Positions 10,484 through 19,388 of a stretch of DNA of 64,000 bases are shown one piece after another. The stretch spans positions 806,001-870,000 of the forward strand of contig CP048228.1 in assembly GCA_020002265.1 (NCBI GenBank). Direction: 5' to 3'. A program made the translations under genes and the position numbers. Numbering within the stretch: position 1 is the stretch's first letter; each line of letters opens with the position of its first letter. The notes beneath the pieces were generated by a model. The model worked only from the letters and a program-made list of their open reading frames with translations, was not told where the DNA came from and did no database searches. The stretch comes from Anaplasmataceae bacterium AB001_6. Its GTDB lineage: Bacteria; Pseudomonadota; Alphaproteobacteria; Rickettsiales; Anaplasmataceae.

Positions 10484-10501
10484 AGCCTAATATATTAGGC
10501 T
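10484..10501. repeat. Perfect 18-bp palindrome upstream of pepA
   Basis: AGCCTAATATATTAGGCT is perfectly self-complementary (9 + 9 bases). It lies 125 bases before the pepA start. It could form a short hairpin in RNA (AGCCTA/TAGGCT) or be a dimeric regulator site; the sequence does not decide. Confidence 0.5.
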
Positions 10502-10625
10502 GAAAAATGTATATAATATCAATTATTTTTTCATAAAATGTACAAAAATACGAATAAATTGACTTTATAAAATCTACGATTTATAATCACGAAATCTTGT
10601 TTGAATTTTTAAAATCCCCTTTGAT

Positions 10626-12137
10626 ATGTCTGTAGAAATACCTAAAATCAGCTTTGATAACTCTCTCAGCAGCATTCAAAATAGACAAGGGGTGCTTGTA
10701 GTTCCAGTCTATGAAGGTTGTGAAGTATCAGCTAAATTGGAAAATCTCGATATAATGAATGGTGGTATGATTTTAAATAAATTACAGAATAGTTCTGTAT
10801 TTAAAGGTAAAAAATCTGACACTATGCTTATGGTTTTAGATGGCAAAGACGGCAATTTAATGGAAATAATGTTCGTTGGGATTGGATCGCAAAAAAAGCT
10901 TGATGCTGTAGAAGAAGAAAAAATAGGTGCTATATTGGCTCGTGCAATATCTAATAAAAAACTTGATGATGCATCAGTTTTGATCCCATTTGTTTCAGTC
11001 TCCAGCACTTGTAATTTAATTCAAGGGATGATGTTGAAAAGCTATGTTTTTGATAAATATAGTACTGATGAAGAAATTTTTAAAATACGTAGTATAAATT
11101 TTATTGTAGATGATCCCGTAAATGTAGAAAAAACTTTTGCAAGAGATTTTGTTCCTATTATTGAGGCTTACTATGTAGCACAAGACCTCATTATGATGCC
11201 TGGGAATGAATTGTATCCTGAAACTTTTGTGAATATTTGTAAAGATCTCTTCAAAAATATAAACGGTAAATTAAAGATAGAAATTCTTGATGAAAAAATC
11301 ATGCAAAAAATGGGAATGAATGCATTATTGGCTGTTGGACAGGGAAGTTCAAAACCATCAAGATTACTTGTAATACGTTGGCATGGAAAAACTTCTGAAG
11401 AAGTTTTTGACGTTGCATTTGTTGGCAAAGGAATAACCTTTGACTCCGGCGGTATCTCAATAAAGCCATCTAATCGTATGTGGGAAATGAAAGCAGATAT
11501 GTCGGGTGCTGCGGTTTTGACAGGTTTAATGTATACCTTAGCACATCGTGATGCCAAAGCAAATGTGATGGCAGTCTTAGCATTGGCAGAGAATGCTGTA
11601 GGAGGAAATGCACAACGACCAGGTGATATAGTACAGTCTATGTCAGGAAAGACTATAGAAGTCCTTAACACTGATGCTGAAGGTAGGCTAATTTTAGCTG
11701 ATGCATTATGGTTTGCTCAGTCTTATAAAATAAATACAATAGTAGATATTGCCACTTTAACTGGTGCAATATGTGTCGCTTTAGGTAATGTGCATGCTGG
11801 ATTATTTTCCAATGATGCAAAAACAGCTGACAATCTGCTCAACGCCAGCAAAGAAACTAATGAGCGAATTTGGCAATTGCCAATGGGTAAAGAGCACGAT
11901 GGACTACTGACTTCCGATTGTGCAGATATTAAAAATATCGAAACTAAACGAGTAGCTGGAGGAAGCATCATAGCTGCAAAATTCTTAGAATTTTTTATTA
12001 AAGAAGATATCAAGTGGGCACATTTAGATATTGCTGGAGTAACTGATTACCATGATGAAATCACTCCGAAAAAATCCTATTATGCTTTTGGAATTAAGTT
12101 ACTAAATAAATATGTACTGAATTCATTTGAATCGTGA
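10626..12137 (+). CDS. pepA: Leucyl (cytosol) aminopeptidase PepA
   Basis: An M17 metallo-aminopeptidase that removes N-terminal residues from peptides, here probably for peptide recycling. At 503 residues it has family length. The catalytic C-terminal domain has FVGKGITFDSGGISIKPS, then MKADMSGAAVLTG and the signature NTDAEGRLILADAL, which together supply the two-metal site. Its stop codon overlaps the GTG start of purN (GTGA), so the two are translationally coupled. Confidence 0.96.
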   Translation: MSVEIPKISFDNSLSSIQNRQGVLVVPVYEGCEVSAKLENLDIMNGGMILNKLQNSSVFKGKKSDTMLMVLDGKDGNLMEIMFVGIGSQKKLDAVEEEKIGAILARAISNKKLDDASVLIPFVSVSSTCNLIQGMMLKSYVFDKYSTDEEIFKIRSINFIVDDPVNVEKTFARDFVPIIEAYYVAQDLIMMPGNELYPETFVNICKDLFKNINGKLKIEILDEKIMQKMGMNALLAVGQGSSKPSRLLVIRWHGKTSEEVFDVAFVGKGITFDSGGISIKPSNRMWEMKADMSGAAVLTGLMYTLAHRDAKANVMAVLALAENAVGGNAQRPGDIVQSMSGKTIEVLNTDAEGRLILADALWFAQSYKINTIVDIATLTGAICVALGNVHAGLFSNDAKTADNLLNASKETNERIWQLPMGKEHDGLLTSDCADIKNIETKRVAGGSIIAAKFLEFFIKEDIKWAHLDIAGVTDYHDEITPKKSYYAFGIKLLNKYVLNSFES

Positions 12138-12733
12138 AAAAAAAAGTTGCTGTTTTTATATCTGGCACTGGGTCTAATCTTTTATCTCTTTTAAAATCAT
12201 GCAGAAGTAATCAATTTCCTGCAAAAATTGTGCTGGTAGTGTCGAATAAGAGTGATGCTTTCGGTATCAATTATGCTAAAGATTTTTCTGTAGATACCTT
12301 AATATTAGAGTCTTTGAGTATGGAAGTTTTCGAAAAAAAGGTGCAATCTGTCTTAGATTCTAACAGTATAGAAATTATTTGCTTGGCTGGATTCATGAAA
12401 ATTTTATCAGCTGATTTTGTTGAGAAATGGAAAGATAAAATAATAAATATCCATCCTTCTATTTTGCCTTCTTTCAAAGGATTAAATGCCCAAAAACAGG
12501 CTCACAATTATGGAGTAAAGGTAATAGGATGCACAGTACATTATGTTACTGCTAATGTTGATGCAGGTCAAATAATTACACAAGCAATAACAGGAACTAC
12601 CAGTAGCGAATCGTATGAAATAAAAAAGAAAAAAATATTATCTCTAGAACACATTTGTTATAGTAAAGCACTAAAAAAAGTATGTCTACAAGAAGAAGAT
12701 AGTATGGATAATAGCGTGATAATAGTAAAATAA
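12134..12733 (+). CDS. purN: Phosphoribosylglycinamide formyltransferase PurN
   Basis: PurN transfers a formyl group from 10-formyl-THF to GAR in purine synthesis. The GTG start overlaps the pepA stop by four bases. The N-terminal FISGTGSNLLSLL and the catalytic segments NIHPSILPSFKGLNA (Asn and His) and NVDAGQIITQ (Asp) are intact. The C-terminus reads LEHICYSKALKKV where the family has an EHxLYPxA motif, so it is somewhat diverged, but overall length (199) is normal. It ends 10 bases before a convergent gene. Confidence 0.93.
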   Translation: MKKKVAVFISGTGSNLLSLLKSCRSNQFPAKIVLVVSNKSDAFGINYAKDFSVDTLILESLSMEVFEKKVQSVLDSNSIEIICLAGFMKILSADFVEKWKDKIINIHPSILPSFKGLNAQKQAHNYGVKVIGCTVHYVTANVDAGQIITQAITGTTSSESYEIKKKKILSLEHICYSKALKKVCLQEEDSMDNSVIIVK

Positions 12734-12743
12734 AATACTTAAT

Positions 12744-13802
12744 TTATTTTAAAGAGAAGAAATTTTGGAATTTTTTTCTTTCGGAAGAGTCAAAAAGTTT
12801 ATCATTTAAGTAATATAAATTTTCCTTTTCGTAAAAATGTAAAACATAAGAATCTTCCTCTCCATCTATTTCATATTCATTTAAAAGTTTAATAAGAGCC
12901 AAACGCTTATCTTTGTATTGTTCATTTATTGTATCAGCTACTTTAAAAGATTTAACACCATTCAATTTAATTTGTATATCAAAATAATTGATAGTACCAG
13001 CCAACGAATTGATATCCAAATTCATATCCATCGCCATAGTCAAACTTTTATTTGAATCTTTATCAATTATCTTAAAAATATTGTGAGGTGATTGAACTAA
13101 AATTTTCGCAAAATTTCCTTTTTTTATTGATTGCATCTTCATATTATTTTCAAAATCAATATGTATTTGTGAATTTTCAATAATCGCGTTAAAATGTTGC
13201 AATTGTTCGGCATTATCTTCATCAAGATTAGATTTCAATATCATATTTAGTAAAAGATCAAAAACATAATGAGAAACATTGCACTCAAAAGCATAATTTT
13301 CTATTCTAAAATCTTGCATTTTATAATTTTTTAGCACAAGGTTAGAATCATGATCTTGATTTTGCAGTTTAGTATCACAAGTAACACTAAAATCTTTAAC
13401 TATCGAAACAATTTCTATGAGTGAATCTGGATAATTCGTATATATTTCATCGTTTTCTTCAGGATAATTTAAAGAAATAGACGCTTTTTTACCAAATGAT
13501 ACTTTAATAAAATCAGAAAAAGCTTTTTTCTCTAAAACAACTTCATCTAACATGATAGAAGTATTATAAAATGGAAAAATAACACAATTAACATTTTTAA
13601 GAGTAACTTTATTCTGTAATAAATTTTTGGAAATATCACGGTCAGAATAAGAAACAGAATAATCGTCAAGTGCAGTATCTAGAAGATTTTGAAAAGATTC
13701 AATTTCTCTGAGCCAAACAATGAATAAAATACCACACAAAAGTGAAAAAAATACAATAAAAGCAAGAAAGGGAAAAAATCTCTTCTTAAAAAAATAACTC
13801 AT
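12744..13802 (-). CDS. Unknown membrane-anchored protein
   Basis: I do not recognise this 352-residue protein. Residues about 8-30 form one strong membrane span (FFPFLAFIVFFSLLCGILFIVWL) after a short basic N-terminus, so most of the protein should lie in the periplasm. The remainder is rich in alternating hydrophobic residues (beta-strand-like) with repeated blocks such as VTLKNVNCVIFPF and NMKMQSIKKGNFAKILV. This recalls AsmA or DUF2125-type periplasmic proteins, a weak comparison. It converges on purN and begins after a 448-base gap. Confidence 0.55.
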   Translation of the reverse strand: MSYFFKKRFFPFLAFIVFFSLLCGILFIVWLREIESFQNLLDTALDDYSVSYSDRDISKNLLQNKVTLKNVNCVIFPFYNTSIMLDEVVLEKKAFSDFIKVSFGKKASISLNYPEENDEIYTNYPDSLIEIVSIVKDFSVTCDTKLQNQDHDSNLVLKNYKMQDFRIENYAFECNVSHYVFDLLLNMILKSNLDEDNAEQLQHFNAIIENSQIHIDFENNMKMQSIKKGNFAKILVQSPHNIFKIIDKDSNKSLTMAMDMNLDINSLAGTINYFDIQIKLNGVKSFKVADTINEQYKDKRLALIKLLNEYEIDGEEDSYVLHFYEKENLYYLNDKLFDSSERKKFQNFFSLK

Positions 13803-14250
13803 ATCAACATAACGCTACTAAGGGATTATACAAAAGCTTTTCTTATTTTATCACACCCCACTAAAACCATTTTTATTCAACCTTGCTCTGTTTATAACTC
13901 TTGATTGCGAGATAAAAATAAAAAATCTTGATAATAATATTATTATATTATTTCACCATTTTATGTGAAAATTTTCATACCCTTTTTCCTAATGCTACAA
14001 TAAAGATCTAAATATAATCAAGATAGTAACATCATTTAACGTTTACCAAATGAAATCCTATTGTCTTTGTTATCTTCTGTAAAGTTTCTCAAAAACTTCA
14101 ATAATAGAGCAAAAACAATGAATACAACTCTTCTTCCCCTCTCTATTTATATTATAATATACAAAAGGTACGTTTCATCACACAATATTTTCAAAAAAGA
14201 ACTTTATCTTTTTGATTACCATGTGTTTATTATTATTAATCAATTTTTAT
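13803..14250. other. Intergenic region, no gene seen
   Basis: These 448 bases lie upstream of the membrane-anchored unknown and downstream of the BI-1 gene (both minus strand). A short frame of 74 codons on the plus strand at 14061 has no ribosome site or family resemblance and overlaps BI-1, so I do not call it. A weak inverted repeat (TTTCAC 13951-13956, GTGAAA 13965-13970) may be a terminator for the BI-1 transcript. Confidence 0.5.
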
Positions 14251-14967
14251 CTATCTACGTTCCCCAAAAAGATGCAACATACTGATAAATAAATTTATGA
14301 AATCAAAATATAGACGAAGAGCTCCTAATATTACAACTCTATCCAAAGTAACTGAATCACCACCGCCATATTGGAAATACATAGATTTTATTTTTTGCGC
14401 ATCATATGCGGTCAAAGCAGAAAAAACAACAACTCCAATTACAGATATTGCAAATTGTAAAGCACTACTTTGCGCAAAAATATTCACTAAAGAAGCAACA
14501 ATCAAGCCTATCAAGCCCATTAACATGAAAGAGCCTATTGCTGTTAAATCTTTGTTAGTTGTGTTTCCATACAAAGCCATCGCACCAAACATTGAAGAAG
14601 TAATAAAAAATACCCGTGCAATACTTGTACTGGTATAAGCAATAAATACCCAGGATAATGATAATCCCATTAATGCAGCAAAAATTCCAAAAGCCAATCT
14701 AGCATTTGAAACTGTCATAAAATGAATCCTAGAGCTAAAAAAATATACATAAACAATAGGAGCAAACATTATAACCCAGTGCAAAGGCGTTCCATAAAGA
14801 ATCGAAAGAATTGCAGGAGATGACGAAACTAGAAAAGCAATTAAGCCCGTTAAACTTAAAGCCATGGCCATATGCTTATAAAGAGAGACAAGATATTTTC
14901 TCAAACCTTCGTTATATGTATTATCAAAAGTACTATCTTTAGTACGATTATCTATATTATATCGCAT
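14251..14967 (-). CDS. Bax inhibitor-1 / YccA family membrane protein
   Basis: A 238-residue seven-helix protein of the BI-1 (YetJ/YccA/YbhL) family, whose members affect calcium leak or modulate the FtsH protease. The family pattern is clear: an N-terminal soluble lead (DNTYNEGLRKYLVSLYKHMA), evenly spaced hydrophobic helices, and the C-terminal FSALTAYDAQKIKSMY followed by LGALRLYFDFINLFISML. The start at 14967 is preferred because GAGG stands 6 bases before it; an ATG at 14979 overlaps that site. Gene context gives no functional partner. Confidence 0.9.
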   Translation of the reverse strand: MRYNIDNRTKDSTFDNTYNEGLRKYLVSLYKHMAMALSLTGLIAFLVSSSPAILSILYGTPLHWVIMFAPIVYVYFFSSRIHFMTVSNARLAFGIFAALMGLSLSWVFIAYTSTSIARVFFITSSMFGAMALYGNTTNKDLTAIGSFMLMGLIGLIVASLVNIFAQSSALQFAISVIGVVVFSALTAYDAQKIKSMYFQYGGGDSVTLDRVVILGALRLYFDFINLFISMLHLFGERR

Positions 14968-15126
14968 GAACGACCTCATTGTTCAAAAAAATGAATTATG
15001 CCTAAACTATCTAAAAATCAGATAGACTGATGCAGTTAAATATTATCACAAATATGATTAAAATTGCAATCAGAAATGATTATAGCTAAATAATATTTAA
15101 TATGCACTAAATCCTATGAGCAAAAA

Positions 15127-16446
15127 TTATAAAATATCACCTGTAATATCTAATGCTTTTGCGCTTGCTTCCCTAATCATCCCTATATTCTGCTTGAAAT
15201 TACGAAGTTCTGTTATACCCATATCGGCCATTGGATCAAAGGATTGAGCAGTACCAGATTTTTTTGTCTGAGAAGAGAAATCTGTGAAATTTTGAGGATT
15301 TAAAGGTCTATTTTTATGTCGTATTTCATAGTGTAAATGAGGTCCACAGGTTCGTCCTGTATTACCAGAAGTTGCTATTATTTGTCCCTGTTTAACTTTT
15401 TGTCCAATTTTTAAATTACGCACAAAAGAGTTAAGGTGAGCATAACAAGTAAAATAATCTCCAGGATGCTTTATCCTAACATATTTGCCATAACCACCAT
15501 ACCATCCAACATAATCTACCACTCCTTCTGCAGTTGCATGAACTTTGGTACCACTATTTACTGCCAAATCAATTCCGGCATGCAAACGTTCTACTTTTCC
15601 AGCAACTGGATCTACCCTATTTCCAAATTTAGAAGAAATTCTCACAGAATTTGTAAGAGGAGAAATAAATTTCTTCCTCACAGACGAAGGGGTTGTTGAA
15701 GATTTGTTTGTTTTATTTATACTAACTAACATACTTTTTCCATCTTGAAAATCATGATTATACATCTGTAGATAATAATCATCATTATCATCTGAAATTT
15801 TTAGGTTTTTCCTCTCTTTCAATCCAACATACATAATTTTTCCATAATCATATACGTTGCCGTTTTTATCGATCTTTCCCTCCAAAAGCATCTCAATATC
15901 TGAATTACTCTTTATATCTCTATTAGCATTAATATATCGATCCACAGATTTTGATACATTATTGATCACTGCATCATTAAAACCTTTTTCTTTTAAAGTG
16001 GTAAAGATATTATTTTTTACATTTAAATTAATTTTAATAAGATTTTTATTGCTATTTACTTTATTAATATAAAATGCTTCATATTTATTCGTATTAGGAA
16101 TATTAATTAATTTAATAGTTTCATCATTCTCTCCTATTGAAACAAACGATATTTCCTTCATGGAAACAATTCCATCTGTCTCTTTTGACATAAGTATTAT
16201 TTTTTGTCCAGATTTTATCTTTTTAAAATCGACATTCGATGTCAAGGATTTTATTGCTTCATAAGATTGCTTTTCACTTATACCGTGATTTTTCAAAATA
16301 CCTAATATATTTTGACCTTTTTTTATCTCTATCTCTTGCAATCTCACTCCATTTTCAGCAATAGCACTAGAGTGCATCTTAGAAAAAAAACAGCACACTA
16401 GAAAAAAACAACTTAAAATGTATCGATATCGAAAATTTAAGAACAC
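15127..16446 (-). CDS. M23 family peptidoglycan endopeptidase with LysM-like region
   Basis: Cleaves peptidoglycan cross-links or helps activate amidases in the periplasm. The GTG start at 16446 is chosen because AGAGG precedes it by 5 bases; a TTG at 16464 has no such site. A signal-like hydrophobic stretch (YILSCFFLVCCFF) is followed by a LysM-like segment (IEIKKGQNILGILKNHG). The C-terminal LytM domain has the zinc ligands in LHAGIDLAVNSGT (His, Asp) and GPHLHYEIRH (His pair). The full zinc set suggests an active enzyme and a cell wall to act on. Confidence 0.92.
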   Translation of the reverse strand: MFLNFRYRYILSCFFLVCCFFSKMHSSAIAENGVRLQEIEIKKGQNILGILKNHGISEKQSYEAIKSLTSNVDFKKIKSGQKIILMSKETDGIVSMKEISFVSIGENDETIKLINIPNTNKYEAFYINKVNSNKNLIKINLNVKNNIFTTLKEKGFNDAVINNVSKSVDRYINANRDIKSNSDIEMLLEGKIDKNGNVYDYGKIMYVGLKERKNLKISDDNDDYYLQMYNHDFQDGKSMLVSINKTNKSSTTPSSVRKKFISPLTNSVRISSKFGNRVDPVAGKVERLHAGIDLAVNSGTKVHATAEGVVDYVGWYGGYGKYVRIKHPGDYFTCYAHLNSFVRNLKIGQKVKQGQIIATSGNTGRTCGPHLHYEIRHKNRPLNPQNFTDFSSQTKKSGTAQSFDPMADMGITELRNFKQNIGMIREASAKALDITGDIL

Positions 16447-16667
16447 TAAAACCTCTGGCTCCAAAAAATTATTAAAATTAAAAAAATATCTTTATAAACA
16501 TCCTCAAGGATAAAATTATAAGAATAAAGATTTTAAAAAATTGTTTATATGCTAAATATAAAAGAACTAAGTTTATTACCATATATTGATAAAAATGAAT
16601 AGTCAACAAATTACATTATTTATAAAAAATAATTAATTAACAATTGATATAAATAAGCTAATTATTG

Positions 16668-16696
16668 TTGTCTTGTAAAATATTTCGTGTTAGAGT
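16668..16696 (+). promoter_or_regulatory. Candidate sigma-70 promoter of tRNA-Ser
   Basis: TTGTCT (16668-16673) and TAGAGT (16691-16696) are separated by 17 bases and lie 40 bases before the mature tRNA 5' end. Both hexamers match the consensus at four positions. Confidence 0.4.
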
Positions 16697-16735
16697 CTTT
16701 GATGTCAAATTTCATAAAAGCAGCGTCTTTTTTGG

Positions 16736-16825
16736 GGACGGATGGCCGAGTGGTTTAAGGCGCCAGTCTTGAAAACTGGTGTGCGTTTACGCGTACCGTG
16801 GGTTCGAATCCTACTCCGTCCGCCA
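16736..16825 (+). tRNA. tRNA-Ser (anticodon UGA)
   Basis: A 90-nt class II tRNA. The acceptor stem GGACGGA pairs with TCCGTCC; the D-arm begins GGCCGAGTGG. The anticodon stem CCAGT/ACTGG encloses loop CTTGAAA (anticodon TGA). A variable arm and the T-loop GGTTCGAATCC follow, and the 3' CCA is encoded. The long variable arm and UGA anticodon fix it as serine. Confidence 0.97.
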
Positions 16826-17376
16826 ATTTTTATTTCTCGAAAAATCTTTCAATTTAGTCATTTTGAGATTCGCTTTTGAAAATAATCTGTTTATTTGATA
16901 AATCTCCATCTTTACTCAGTAGATTTTTCTACAACATTTTTTAATTTTTTGATTCTATTAATTAGATAATTCACTTTGATAATTTTATAAATTTGATTGT
17001 AGTGTATACTCCAATATTTCATAATATTTTGCCTATTCTGATGTAGCAAAATTATGTAGAATTGAATGACACATTTTTCATTTAGATTAAAAAAATTACA
17101 TTGAAAGACATTAATCTCCGACAATGTATATTTTCAGTATTTAGATTCTACTTCTGTGTTTTAATAAAAATCGTCAAAAATTTAATGATAAGATTCAATT
17201 TTTATGAATTAAATTACATAAAATCTAAAATAATAAGAATTGAAAATTCTTTTATATCTTATACGTTACTCATAATAGAAATTGAATTTATATTCATTTT
17301 TTTTAAATTTTAGATATAACATAAACCAAGATTTTATAAGATTATTTACTTCAATATTTTGTATGAATTATATTAT
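16826..17376. other. Intergenic region after tRNA-Ser, no gene seen
   Basis: These 551 bases are very A/T-rich. Two 70-codon frames (minus 16912-17124, plus 17101-17313) overlap each other, are dominated by Ile, Lys and Asn, and have no ribosome site, so I treat them as chance. Confidence 0.55.
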
Positions 17377-17844
17377 TTAGTCAAATTTTGGTATTTTAAT
17401 ATAAGGAAAATCTTCACTTAATAATCGTAAAACATCCTTAATAGATTTTTTATTTTTAATCACCAATAGAATTGTATCATCTCCTGCAATAGTGGCTAAA
17501 ATAGGATAATTTGTTTCTTTTTCAAAAGAAACAGAAACATATTTTTTATCTAAAAAAGCAGCGATAGCATTGCCATTTCCTGGATAAGTGTGTAATGTCA
17601 TTAAACCAAAATCAGATATATTGACACTCAAGATTAAAGGTAAATTATTTTGAATATTAGATATAACACTATACCTTCCAGAAATTTTTACAATATTTAA
17701 TTTCTTAAGCTTTCTTGATAAAGTAGCTTGAGGAATTTGATAGCCTCTTTTTTCAAGGTAATCCTGTAATTCACTCTGTTCTTTTATATTACATTTTCGT
17801 ATAAGATCGAAAATATGATTATTTATATCTTTATTTTTATTCAT
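17377..17844 (-). CDS. argR: Arginine repressor ArgR
   Basis: A hexameric arginine-sensing transcription regulator. The N-terminal winged helix includes YQIPQATLSRKLKKLNIVK, the recognition helix of the family. The C-terminal arginine-binding domain shows HTYPGNGNAIAAFLD and ATIAGDDTILLVIK, the latter with the double Asp that contacts arginine. The ATG at 17844 gives 155 residues, the family length; an upstream TTG at 17862 would add six residues. It diverges from an amino-acid ABC operon, and two tandem quasi-palindromes lie between them, so it probably represses that operon and perhaps itself. Confidence 0.93.
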   Translation of the reverse strand: MNKNKDINNHIFDLIRKCNIKEQSELQDYLEKRGYQIPQATLSRKLKKLNIVKISGRYSVISNIQNNLPLILSVNISDFGLMTLHTYPGNGNAIAAFLDKKYVSVSFEKETNYPILATIAGDDTILLVIKNKKSIKDVLRLLSEDFPYIKIPKFD

Positions 17845-17863
17845 AAGACAATACACAAACAAC

Positions 17864-17909
17864 TATGTATTCATATATAAATGACAATGTATTCATAATA
17901 TATTTGACA
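17864..17909. promoter_or_regulatory. Tandem ArgR-type operator between argR and the ABC operon
   Basis: Two nearly identical 22-23-bp direct repeats occupy 17865-17886 and 17887-17909. Each begins with the quasi-palindrome (T/A)ATGTATTCATA (17864-17875 and 17886-17897), which contains the ATTCA half site of ARG boxes. Centre-to-centre spacing is 22 bp, close to the 21 bp typical of paired ARG boxes bound by one ArgR hexamer. The second repeat ends in the TTGACA -35 element of the transporter promoter. Confidence 0.7.
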
Positions 17910-17931
17910 AATAAATTCTGTTAGTCATAAT
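17904..17931 (+). promoter_or_regulatory. Sigma-70 promoter of the amino-acid ABC operon
   Basis: A consensus -35 TTGACA (17904-17909) stands 16 bases before CATAAT (17926-17931), 37 bases ahead of the first ATG. The -35 overlaps the end of the operator repeat, so bound ArgR would block RNA polymerase. Confidence 0.65.
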
Positions 17932-17967
17932 ACTAAGAGCTTTACAGTAAAAAGATCAATCTCAAAT

Positions 17968-18735
17968 ATGAATAGCAAAATCAAAACCTATTTATTTTCA
18001 TCAATTTTAATATTAATCGGGTTAATTTCGTTGTTTACAATAAAGGATGAAAAATCCATGTATCAAGAAGACGATAAAATAGTGTTTGCAACTTCATCAG
18101 ATTATCCACCTTTTGAATATAGAGAAAATGATAAATTAATGGGCTTTGATATTGAATTAGCAAAAAAAATAGCTGAGCATCTAGGAAAGAAGGCAATATT
18201 TAAAGATATCCCCTCTTTTAGTAATATATTAGCTGCTCTGCAAAATGGGATGGTAGATGCTGCAATTGCCGCAATAACGGTTACCGAAGATAGAAAAATG
18301 ATTCTTGATTTCTCAACACCGTATTATAAAGACAAGCTAGCAATAGTTTTTGACAAAGAAAAAGAATTTAATGAATCATCTTCTGAATATAATCTAACGA
18401 ATAAAAAGATTGCTTGTCAACTTGGCACAGTAATGGAAATTTGGCTCAAAAATAATACAAATAAAACAGATATCATAACGATGGATACAACTCCTCAGAT
18501 GATAGAAGCACTGAAATATGGTAAAGTTGATGGCGTTTTAATAGATCATATACAAGCACATACATTTGTAGAGCGTATCAATAAACTAGACTACAGAATC
18601 ATTGCAGAAGCTGATAACGGATATGCAATTGCTTTTAAAAAAGGCTCTTCTTTAAGGCCACAAATAGATGAAGCATTAATAAGATTAATGGAAACAGGGG
18701 AATTGGATAAAATAAAACAAAAATACTTGGAATAA
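17968..18735 (+). CDS. Amino-acid ABC transporter, substrate-binding protein
   Basis: Periplasmic binding protein of the polar amino-acid family (type ArtJ/GlnH/HisJ), 255 residues. An N-terminal hydrophobic signal (TYLFSSILILIGLISLF) precedes the mature part. FATSSDYPPFEYRENDKLMGFDIELAKKIAE is split here only to note its key features: the SDYPPFE and GFDIELAKKIA motifs. AAIAAITVTEDRK and DFSTPYYK are also diagnostic. First gene of the operon under the ArgR-type operator, so arginine or a related basic amino acid is the likely ligand (inference from context). Confidence 0.9.
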   Translation: MNSKIKTYLFSSILILIGLISLFTIKDEKSMYQEDDKIVFATSSDYPPFEYRENDKLMGFDIELAKKIAEHLGKKAIFKDIPSFSNILAALQNGMVDAAIAAITVTEDRKMILDFSTPYYKDKLAIVFDKEKEFNESSSEYNLTNKKIACQLGTVMEIWLKNNTNKTDIITMDTTPQMIEALKYGKVDGVLIDHIQAHTFVERINKLDYRIIAEADNGYAIAFKKGSSLRPQIDEALIRLMETGELDKIKQKYLE

Positions 18736-18743
18736 ATTCAACA

Positions 18744-19388
18744 ATGGAAGACTTAATATATAACATTACCTTTATAGGAAAAGGAATATTTATAACTGCA
18801 CAGATATTATTTGGAGGCATAATAATAGGCTTCATTCTTGGCCTTACAATGTCTATTGCAAGATATGTCGGGATAGCAAAATTCTTAACAATTCAGATAA
18901 TATCTATAATAAGAGGCACTCCCTTGATATTACAGTTATCTCTAGTATATTTCACAACACCCTTATTGTTAGGTTTCAGTTTTAATATAGTGACAACTGG
19001 TATAATAACTTTTGGAATAAATAGCTCAGCATATATTGCAGAAATAATACGTGCTGGTATTGAAAGCATCCCTAAAGGACAATTTGAAGCGGCACAAACT
19101 CTCCAAATTCCAAATTATTACATTTGGAGAGATATAATCTTACCTCAAGTAGCTAGAAATATCTTTCCAGCGATGATAAATGAAATAGTATCTTTGTTAA
19201 AAGAAACTGCTCTAATTTCAACCATTGGCGGTATGGATATAATGCGTGCAGCACAAACAATTGCTGCAGCGCAATTTACCTATTTCGCTCCATTGTGCAT
19301 AGCTGGTGTCTATTACTATATTATTGTTTTGTTCATTGAATATATAGGAAAAAAGATAGAAAAGAAGGTGCAAAATGTTAAAAATTAA
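18744..19388 (+). CDS. Amino-acid ABC transporter, permease
   Basis: A 214-residue inner-membrane permease of the HisM/GlnP family. The family signature is seen in IRGTPLILQLSLVYF and in the EAA loop (EAAQTLQIPNYYIWRDIILPQ), which docks onto the ATPase. About five hydrophobic helices are visible. It lies 8 bases after the binding protein and overlaps the ATPase gene by 14 bases, so the three are translated together. Confidence 0.93.
   Translation: MEDLIYNITFIGKGIFITAQILFGGIIIGFILGLTMSIARYVGIAKFLTIQIISIIRGTPLILQLSLVYFTTPLLLGFSFNIVTTGIITFGINSSAYIAEIIRAGIESIPKGQFEAAQTLQIPNYYIWRDIILPQVARNIFPAMINEIVSLLKETALISTIGGMDIMRAAQTIAAAQFTYFAPLCIAGVYYYIIVLFIEYIGKKIEKKVQNVKN

Larger units (their letters stand above)
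9971..10625. other. Intergenic region between the J-domain gene and pepA
   Basis: These 655 bases contain the hairpin at 9994-10022 and an 18-bp perfect palindrome at 10484-10501. No open frame with a ribosome site and no tRNA were found. The last 120 bases should contain the pepA promoter. Confidence 0.6.

Noticed and set aside
10626-12013. Long minus-strand open frames inside pepA
   Set aside because: Shadows of the strongly supported pepA frame, with no motifs.
14061-14285. 74-codon plus-strand gene
   Set aside because: No ribosome site or family resemblance, overlaps the end of the BI-1 gene on the other strand.
16912-17313. Two overlapping 70-codon frames after tRNA-Ser
   Set aside because: Very A/T-rich composition, mutual overlap and no start signals.
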